In this document: positions 57,980 to 64,000 of the stretch, in pieces
How the letters are laid out: each line of letters begins with the position of its first letter
How positions within the stretch are numbered: the first letter of the stretch is position 1
NCBI RefSeq assembly: GCF_001281025.1
Contig: NZ_CP012646.1
Span: forward strand, 1,455,001 to 1,519,000
Length of the DNA stretch: 64,000 nt
Direction: 5' to 3'
From: Streptococcus mitis
Lineage (GTDB): Bacteria > Bacillota > Bacilli > Lactobacillales > Streptococcaceae
Position numbers and translations under genes: made by a program
The notes under the pieces: model-generated
What the model saw: the letters and a program-made list of their open reading frames with translations, nothing else
Told to the model about the DNA's origin: nothing
Databases searched by the model: none

Positions 57980-59800
57980 TTACTTTAGTTCATTAGAAAT
58001 ATGATCGTATAAAAACTCAGCCATGTACTTTCGCCTTTGAGCAAAGTCATCTTCATTAAATTGAATAACACCATCCTTTTTAAAAGTATCTAAAAATAGC
58101 TTAACATTGCTATACAGACTATTTTTATAGATAACCTCTTTCTCCTTAACTGATTTATCATCGGCGAGATTATTTAGATGTTCTTCCAACAAGATCATAT
58201 TCCCAATGTTATTTACTTTATCTGGATTATCTTTTGATTCAGGAATAATATGTTCTATTGAATATCCCAGTAAACTTTCATTTCCCCCTACGATTTCTTC
58301 AAATCTCCGCAATGAATATTTTGTTATAAGGTTTGATTTCTTATCCTTTTTAGATCTCGTTTCTTTTTGATAAGACAACTTACCAAAATTATCCACAAAT
58401 TTCTCCCTTGATGGCAATAAAGCAAATAATTCCTTTTTAAAATCTTCCAGAATTTTTGGTAACTCTTCATTACTGGCTTTATAGATTTTTCTTGCAGTAT
58501 TGGCATACCGTGTTTCTAATTTATTATTTGGACTTGAAGTAATTGCATTATACAAATAGTGAAAGTTTTCTAAACTTTTTATAAAACCAATTAAAATCTT
58601 CTTCTTTATTTTGGGCTTCTTAGGATCAATCACATTATATCTTTCACATAGTACAAGAATAAGTAACTGGGATTGTTGTATAGAGAAGTAGTCGGTCAAA
58701 CAAGTAATTGAATAATTGAATCTTTTAATATCTTTATCAGACCAGTTATGTTTTTTAAACAAATCTTCGTCTTTATTAAAAACTTTTACATATAATTCAG
58801 AAGATTTTTCAAGTTGTTGTAAAAACTCTAGGTAGTCATTTTTATTAATTTTTTTCTTGAAATTTTTATATAATTCTGATTCTGTACTATTTGAATTTCT
58901 TGAAATCCAGTAATATCTATAAAATTTCTCTTTTGAAATTGGTCCTTTAAATTTAGATAAATTATCTGTTATATTTTTCCAAGTTTCTCTAGCATCATCT
59001 TTGGGAACGATCTTATCCTCTACAGAAAAAATTTCATTTTTTATCATATCTAAAGAAGACAAACTCTTACCTTTAGAATTTATATTTTCAAAAATAACAT
59101 TGACACTTTCTTCCTGCTGTGAAGAAATATATATGACTTGACTATTTAATAGTTGATCTCGTAATAGCTTCAATAACTCTTCATGCGAAAGATTATATTT
59201 TTCTAATATATCCTTTAAATTATTCTCTCTAAGTTTCTCAATAAAAAATTCATAGGCGTATTTTATACAACGTTCCTCATCAGTCAGATCATCTTCATTC
59301 TTCTCCCGATTAAGAATATGCTGATAATTCTTATAATAATCTTGGAATTTCCCATTATCATTTACATATAATCTTTTTTGTATCTTATCCGCAAAATAAC
59401 TTCCTGCTGTATCGTTTTTTAAAATAACAAATTCTTCCCCATCATCATTTTCAGCAATCACATAGTCCCAAACCTTATTAGCCAATGTTTCTCTGATATC
59501 TAAAAATGACGCAGACAAAGCCGATAAAAAGATCGTAAAAGTTGTCATTCTTTGTTGACCATCAACGATTTCTATTGGTTTATTAGGTTGTATCATATCA
59601 CCTATCAAAATGATTGTACCAAAAAAATACTCACTTGTCTTAATATCTCCTTCTTGTTCAGTTAATTGACCTAATATATCATTCCAGAAATCTATCAATT
59701 CCTTGCTATTCCACGAATACTCTCTTTGGTATCTAGGAATTAAATAAGTTTTTTTCGATAATAAATCGCTTATTTTTATAGGTTGAACGGTAAAATCCAT
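57980..59800 (-). CDS. DUF262/DUF1524 protein, putative modification-dependent restriction enzyme
   Basis: 606 aa. N-terminal DUF262 domain with IPRYQREYSW (21-30) and the ParB-like IVDGQQRMTT motif (78-87), a long helical middle, and C-terminal DUF1524 with an HNH-like EHIIPES (His517), NNIGNMILLEEH and N-x-x-L. This is the two-domain layout of GmrSD-type (type IV) systems that cut modified phage DNA. Very AT-rich, rich in Lys, Asn and Ile, unlike parE and parC. It stands alone between the fic remnant and parE, likely acquired. Biological role inferred from family. Confidence 0.85.
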   Translation of the reverse strand: MDFTVQPIKISDLLSKKTYLIPRYQREYSWNSKELIDFWNDILGQLTEQEGDIKTSEYFFGTIILIGDMIQPNKPIEIVDGQQRMTTFTIFLSALSASFLDIRETLANKVWDYVIAENDDGEEFVILKNDTAGSYFADKIQKRLYVNDNGKFQDYYKNYQHILNREKNEDDLTDEERCIKYAYEFFIEKLRENNLKDILEKYNLSHEELLKLLRDQLLNSQVIYISSQQEESVNVIFENINSKGKSLSSLDMIKNEIFSVEDKIVPKDDARETWKNITDNLSKFKGPISKEKFYRYYWISRNSNSTESELYKNFKKKINKNDYLEFLQQLEKSSELYVKVFNKDEDLFKKHNWSDKDIKRFNYSITCLTDYFSIQQSQLLILVLCERYNVIDPKKPKIKKKILIGFIKSLENFHYLYNAITSSPNNKLETRYANTARKIYKASNEELPKILEDFKKELFALLPSREKFVDNFGKLSYQKETRSKKDKKSNLITKYSLRRFEEIVGGNESLLGYSIEHIIPESKDNPDKVNNIGNMILLEEHLNNLADDKSVKEKEVIYKNSLYSNVKLFLDTFKKDGVIQFNEDDFAQRRKYMAEFLYDHISNELK

Positions 59801-59889
59801 AAACTACTCCTTATTATGTGGATATTTATTTTCTAAATTCTTTAGTTTAAAATTGGTAAGCCATATCTTCTTATGCAAACAGTTTCTTC

Positions 59890-61833
59890 TTAAAACACTG
59901 TCGCTTCTTCCAGCGTAAATTTGACATTATCTTCAATCCACTTGCGGCGTGGTTCGACCTTGTCGCCCATGAGGACATTGACACGGCGTTCTGCGCGGGC
60001 TAGGTCTTCGATTGTGACACGGATAAGAGTGCGGGTTTCTGGATTCATGGTTGTTTCCCAGAGTTGGTCTGCATTCATCTCACCAAGACCTTTATAGCGT
60101 TGGAGTGTTGCGCCTTTACCGAACTGCTTGCGGAGTTCTTCAAGTTCTCCGTCTGTCCATGCGTAGGCTACTTCTTCTTTCTTGCCTTTGCCTTTGGACA
60201 TCTTGTAAAGAGGTGGAAGGGCGATATAAACATGTCCTGCCTCAACTAGGGGACGCATGTAACGATAGAAAAAGGTCAAGAGCAAGGTCTGGATATGGGC
60301 ACCGTCGGTATCCGCATCGGTCATGATAATGATCTTGTCATAGTTGGCATCTTCAATGGAGAAATCTGCTCCCACACCCGCACCGATAGTATAAATCATG
60401 GTATTGATCTCTTCATTTTTGAGGATATCCGCCATCTTGGCCTTGGCTGTATTGATAACCTTACCACGAAGAGGCAAGATAGCCTGGAACTTGCGGTCAC
60501 GACCTTGTTTGGCAGAACCACCGGCAGAATCCCCCTCGACTAGATAGAGCTCGTTCTTAGCTGGATTCTTAGACTGGGCTGGTGTTAATTTACCCGACAA
60601 CAAGCCCTTGTCTTTCTTGTTTTTCTTACCATTTCGGCTCTCATCACGTGCTTTTCGTGCCGCTTCGCGAGCATCACGCGCCTTGATAGCCTTGCGGATA
60701 AGGTTAGAAGCCAATTCACCATTTTCCATAAGGAAGAAGGTCAACTTATCTGCCACAATTCCATCCACAACCGGGCGAGCTAGTGGACTTCCTAGTTTGT
60801 CCTTGGTCTGACCCTCAAACTGCAAATGTTCTTCAGGAACTAGAATAGAGAGGACAGCCGCTAGCCCCTCACGATAGTCTGACCCTTCAAGGTTTTTATC
60901 TTTTTCCTTGAGGAGGCCTGTCTTACGCGCGTAGTCGTTCATAACCTTGGTAATGGCAGACTTGAGTCCTGTCTCGTGCGTACCACCATCTTTGGTGCGA
61001 ACGTTATTGACAAAGGATAGAATGTTATCTGAAAATCCATCATTGTACTGGAGAGCTACTTCCACTTGGAAACCATTGTCTTCCCCTTCAAAGTAAAGGA
61101 CTGGCGTCAAGGTTTCCTTGTCTTCGTTCAAATAAGAAACAAAGTCTTGTACCCCATTCTCATAGTGGAATTCAATCGCTTCATCTGTTCGTTTGTCCGT
61201 CAGAGATAAGGTCACATTTTTTAAGAGAAAAGCTGATTCATTGAGGCGCTCTGAAATGGTATTGTACTTGAAGTCTGTCGTAGAAAAGATAGTCGAATCA
61301 GGCATAAACGTAACCTTGGTACCTGTCTTAGACTTATGCGCTGTACCGATTTTCTTCAAAGTCGTAACAGGTTTGCCACCATTTTCAAAACGTTGCTTGT
61401 AAACTGCACCATCACGAGTAATTTCAACTTCCAACCAGCTTGATAGGGCGTTTACAACGGAAGATCCAACCCCGTGGAGACCACCAGAAGTTTTATATCC
61501 TCCTTGACCGAATTTTCCTCCGGCGTGAAGAATAGTAAAGATAACCTCAACTGTTGGGATTCCCATAGCGTGCATACCTGTCGGCATCCCACGTCCGTGG
61601 TCTTGCACAGTCAAACTCCCATCTTTATTGATGGTCACATCGATACGATCACCAAATCCAGACAAGGCCTCATCGACTGCATTGTCGACGATTTCCCAGA
61701 CAAGATGATGGAGTCCAGCCCCATCAGTCGATCCGATATACATCCCCGGACGTTTACGGACCGCATCCAACCCTTCTAGCACCTGAATGGCATCATCATT
61801 ATAATTATTAATATTGATTTCCTTTTTTGACAC
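59890..61833 (-). CDS. parE: DNA topoisomerase IV subunit B
   Basis: ATPase subunit of topoisomerase IV. 647 aa: GHKL ATPase (EIVDNAVDEALSG, GLHGVGSSVVNALS), TOPRIM domain with VEGDSAGGSAKQGRDR and DADTDGAHI. It partners ParC 4.9 kb away on the same strand; in many streptococci the two are almost adjacent. Confidence 0.98.
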   Translation of the reverse strand: MSKKEININNYNDDAIQVLEGLDAVRKRPGMYIGSTDGAGLHHLVWEIVDNAVDEALSGFGDRIDVTINKDGSLTVQDHGRGMPTGMHAMGIPTVEVIFTILHAGGKFGQGGYKTSGGLHGVGSSVVNALSSWLEVEITRDGAVYKQRFENGGKPVTTLKKIGTAHKSKTGTKVTFMPDSTIFSTTDFKYNTISERLNESAFLLKNVTLSLTDKRTDEAIEFHYENGVQDFVSYLNEDKETLTPVLYFEGEDNGFQVEVALQYNDGFSDNILSFVNNVRTKDGGTHETGLKSAITKVMNDYARKTGLLKEKDKNLEGSDYREGLAAVLSILVPEEHLQFEGQTKDKLGSPLARPVVDGIVADKLTFFLMENGELASNLIRKAIKARDAREAARKARDESRNGKKNKKDKGLLSGKLTPAQSKNPAKNELYLVEGDSAGGSAKQGRDRKFQAILPLRGKVINTAKAKMADILKNEEINTMIYTIGAGVGADFSIEDANYDKIIIMTDADTDGAHIQTLLLTFFYRYMRPLVEAGHVYIALPPLYKMSKGKGKKEEVAYAWTDGELEELRKQFGKGATLQRYKGLGEMNADQLWETTMNPETRTLIRVTIEDLARAERRVNVLMGDKVEPRRKWIEDNVKFTLEEATVF

Positions 61834-61953
61834 AAGGAACCTCCTATTCGTTCATCTTTACTATTCTACAGGTTTTCCAAGGATTTTGCAAAATTTTTCT
61901 TTCTCCGGTGTGACAATTTCAGAAGAGATTCTCTGCCTTTCTTCTTCATTTCA

Positions 61954-61962
61954 TGATATAAT
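61954..61962 (+). promoter_or_regulatory. Extended -10 promoter of plsY
   Basis: TGATATAAT with TATAAT at 61957-61962. The standard start point, 7 nt after the hexamer, is 61969, the A of the plsY ATG. AGGAGT lies between the -10 and the ATG and would not be transcribed from here. No clear -35. Confidence 0.65.
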
Positions 61963-61968
61963 AGGAGT

Positions 61969-62610
61969 ATGATTACAATAGTTTTATTAATCCTAGCCTA
62001 TCTGCTGGGTTCGATTCCGTCTGGTCTCTGGATTGGACAAGTATTCTTTCAAATCAATCTGCGAGAGCATGGTTCTGGAAATACTGGAACGACCAATACC
62101 TTCCGTATTTTAGGAAAAAAAGCGGGAATGGCAACCTTTGTGATTGACTTTTTCAAAGGAACCCTAGCAACCCTTCTTCCGATTATTTTTCATCTGCAAG
62201 GTGTTTCGCCTCTCATCTTTGGACTTTTGGCTGTTATTGGCCATACCTTCCCTATCTTTGCAGGATTTAAGGGTGGCAAGGCTGTCGCAACCAGTGCGGG
62301 AGTGATTTTCGGATTTGCACCTGTCTTCTGTCTCTACCTTGCAGTTGTTTTCTTTGGAACCCTCTATCTTGGTAGTATGATTTCACTATCTAGTGTCACA
62401 GCATCTATCGCGGCTGTCATCGGAGTTCTACTCTTTCCACTTTTTGGTTTTATCCTGAGCAATTATGATCCTCTATTCATCGCTATTATCCTAGCACTGG
62501 CTAGTTTGATTATCATTCGGCATAAGGATAATATCACACGTATCCAGAATAAGACTGAAAATCTTGTCCCTTGGGGATTAAACTTAACCCATCAAAATTC
62601 TAAAAAATAA
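61969..62610 (+). CDS. plsY: Acyl-phosphate:glycerol-3-phosphate acyltransferase PlsY
   Basis: Membrane enzyme that makes lysophosphatidic acid, the first step of phospholipid synthesis. 213 aa, five or six membrane segments, and the conserved motifs [22 protein letters not shown] and [11 protein letters not shown]. It is divergent from parE. Confidence 0.97.
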   Translation: MITIVLLILAYLLGSIPSGLWIGQVFFQINLREHGSGNTGTTNTFRILGKKAGMATFVIDFFKGTLATLLPIIFHLQGVSPLIFGLLAVIGHTFPIFAGFKGGKAVATSAGVIFGFAPVFCLYLAVVFFGTLYLGSMISLSSVTASIAAVIGVLLFPLFGFILSNYDPLFIAIILALASLIIIRHKDNITRIQNKTENLVPWGLNLTHQNSKK

Positions 62611-62642
62611 ACGCCAGTTTGAACTGTACTGACGTTTTTTTT
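62609..62642. terminator. plsY terminator (bidirectional)
   Basis: AAACGCCAGT / ACTGACGTTT stem with T-run TTTTTTTT on the plus strand. It may also end the minus-strand permease operon. Confidence 0.82.
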
Positions 62643-62648
62643 GTATGC

Positions 62649-63605
62649 TTATTTTGATTTGATATAGTTGATACCATCTGCTTTTGGTGCAACTGCTTTT
62701 CCAAAGAAGGCTGCCAAGACAAGAATGGTCAAAACATAAGGTGCGATTTGAAGATAAACCGCAGGCACTCCTTGTAGGAATGGCAATTGAGATCCGATAA
62801 CAGCCAAACTTTGTGAAAGTCCAAAGAAGAGACTAGATAGCATGGCTCCGATTGGATTCCATTTTCCGAAGATCATCGCAGCAAGAGCAATAAATCCAGG
62901 TCCAACAATAGTTGTTACCGAGAAGTTAACTGAGATGGATTGAGCATAAATCGCTCCGCCAATTCCACCTAGAAAACCTGAAATAATAACCCCTAAATAT
63001 CTCATTTTGTATACATTGATTCCCAAAGTGTCCGCTGCTTGAGGGTGTTCACCGACAGAGCGGAGACGAAGACCAAATCGAGTCTTGAAGAGGATAAACC
63101 AAGCAAGGAACGAGAAGGCAATCGCTAGATAACCAAGTAGACTAGTTGACTTGAAGAAGATATCACCAATCACTGGGATATTTGCCAAGACTGGGAAGTC
63201 AAAGCGTCCAAAAGTTTGACTTAGGTTGTCGGTTTGTCCTTTGTTATAAAGAACTTTCACTAAGAAAACAGCCAAGGCAGGCGCCATCAAGTTCAATACC
63301 GTACCGCTGACAACATGGTCTGCACGGAAATGAACCGTCGCCGCTGCGTGGATGATAGAGAAGACACCACCAACCAATCCTGCTACAAGCAAGGATAGCC
63401 ATGGAGTTGCTGCTCCAAATTGTTCTGCAAATTCAAGGTTAAAGACAACTCCAGAAAAGGCACCCATAACCATAATTCCTTCAAGGCCGACGTTTACCAC
63501 ACCACCACGTTCAGAGAAAACACCGCCAATACTTGTAAAGATGAGGGGTGCTGAGTAAATCAGCATAGAAGACACCAAGAGGGTGAGCAAGGTTGTAATA
63601 GACAT
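62649..63605 (-). CDS. ABC transporter permease, nucleoside type
   Basis: 318 aa with about eight membrane segments, BPD_transp_2 family. VGLEGIMVMGAFSG, FRADHVVSGTVLNL and LRSVGEHPQAADTLGINVY are typical of the NupQ/YufQ nucleoside permeases. It is 2 nt after a second permease gene. Confidence 0.88.
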   Translation of the reverse strand: MSITTLLTLLVSSMLIYSAPLIFTSIGGVFSERGGVVNVGLEGIMVMGAFSGVVFNLEFAEQFGAATPWLSLLVAGLVGGVFSIIHAAATVHFRADHVVSGTVLNLMAPALAVFLVKVLYNKGQTDNLSQTFGRFDFPVLANIPVIGDIFFKSTSLLGYLAIAFSFLAWFILFKTRFGLRLRSVGEHPQAADTLGINVYKMRYLGVIISGFLGGIGGAIYAQSISVNFSVTTIVGPGFIALAAMIFGKWNPIGAMLSSLFFGLSQSLAVIGSQLPFLQGVPAVYLQIAPYVLTILVLAAFFGKAVAPKADGINYIKSK

Positions 63606-63607
63606 CT

Positions 63608-64000
63608 TTACTTACCTCCTTTAACTTGTTTTTTCGGTTTGACAAAGCGTTCGATAAGGTAATGAACACTGACAAAGAAGATAATAGACGCTGTTACAAT
63701 GCTGACAAGCTCAGACGGTACCTGCGCCGCATTCATACCAGGGGCTCCAACTTGGAGAATACCAAATAGGAAGGCTGCAAAGAGAATACCAACTGGTGAG
63801 TTGGCCGCAAGCAGACTAACCGCCATCCCGTTAAATCCGACAGCCAATGACGCACCTTGAACATAGACGTTCTGGAAGGTTCCAAGTCCTTCAACAGCTC
63901 CACCAAGACCTGCCAAAGCACCTGAAATAATCATTGATAGGATAATAGTCCGTTTTGCAGAAATACCAGCATATTCTGAAGCATGTGGATTAAGACCAAC
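63608..64000 (-). CDS. ABC transporter permease, nucleoside type (partial)
   Basis: Only the C-terminal 130 codons lie in the window; the 5' end is beyond 64000. Reads VGLNPHASEYAGISAKRT and onwards (frame open to the edge), then IISGALAGLGGAVEGLGTF and GFNGMAVSLLAANSPVG, the NupP/YufP type. It forms a pair with the permease that follows. Confidence 0.87.
   Translation of the reverse strand, partial: VGLNPHASEYAGISAKRTIILSMIISGALAGLGGAVEGLGTFQNVYVQGASLAVGFNGMAVSLLAANSPVGILFAAFLFGILQVGAPGMNAAQVPSELVSIVTASIIFFVSVHYLIERFVKPKKQVKGGK

Overview
The window looks like a chromosomal segment of a Mitis-group Streptococcus, either S. pneumoniae or a very close relative (S. pseudopneumoniae or S. mitis). 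The evidence is low-GC Gram-positive gene content, two choline-binding cell-wall proteins (a LytB-type glucosaminidase and a Pce/CbpE-type phosphorylcholine esterase), a comEA-comEC competence operon with a ComX cin-box, a BOX repeat, a 400-residue ribosomal protein S1 and a SufCDSUB operon. The species call rests on recognising gene families and gene order. No database search was run.

Layout. 0-9 kb: rqcH/pavA-like gene (+), then on the minus strand lytB, the PyrR-attenuated pyrK-pyrDB pair, gloA, the infC-rpmI-rplT operon with a structured leader, and a two-gene ABC exporter next to a decayed peptide gene. 9.6-19 kb: comEA-comEC, a GNAT acetyltransferase, phoH, yozE, a GrpB-family gene, cvfB, frr, pyrH and trmFO; the trmFO leader carries 49-bp hairpin repeats. 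19-30 kb: rsmI, yabA, holB, tmk; proB-proA-proC; and a LysR regulator-lspA-rluD-cbpE operon. 30-36 kb: a lipoprotein, rplU-prp-rpmA with a leader, a DUF1275 membrane protein, a plus-strand oxidoreductase/DEAD-box pair, and an AT-rich accessory patch with a small membrane protein and a broken secreted protein. 35-52 kb: tuf, an AI-2E-family transporter, dacA (+), a BOX element, sufCDSUB, dnaX, a GAF-domain fRMsr, rpsA, tRNA-Gln/tRNA-Tyr, a peptide-binding lipoprotein and ilvE. 52.5-62 kb: parC and parE, separated by an accessory block (CPBP protease, ANT(6)-like gene, membrane protein, fic pseudogene, DUF262/DUF1524 putative restriction protein). 62-64 kb: plsY (+) and two nucleoside-type ABC permeases, the last running off the window.

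Most genes are housekeeping: translation (S1, L20, L35, L27, L21, IF-3, EF-Tu, RRF, tRNAs), replication (HolB, DnaX, YabA, ParC/ParE, Tmk), Fe-S assembly, and pyrimidine and proline synthesis. The less ordinary signals are at the edges. A PyrR leader could also fold to control pyrK translation. infC appears to start at AUA behind a terminator-bearing leader. dacA and plsY have promoters that place transcription starts at or next to the AUG. Three promoters are built into the terminators of the gene before them. Three accessory loci (Tyr-rich peptide, secreted protein, fic) are decaying through in-frame stops or frameshifts.
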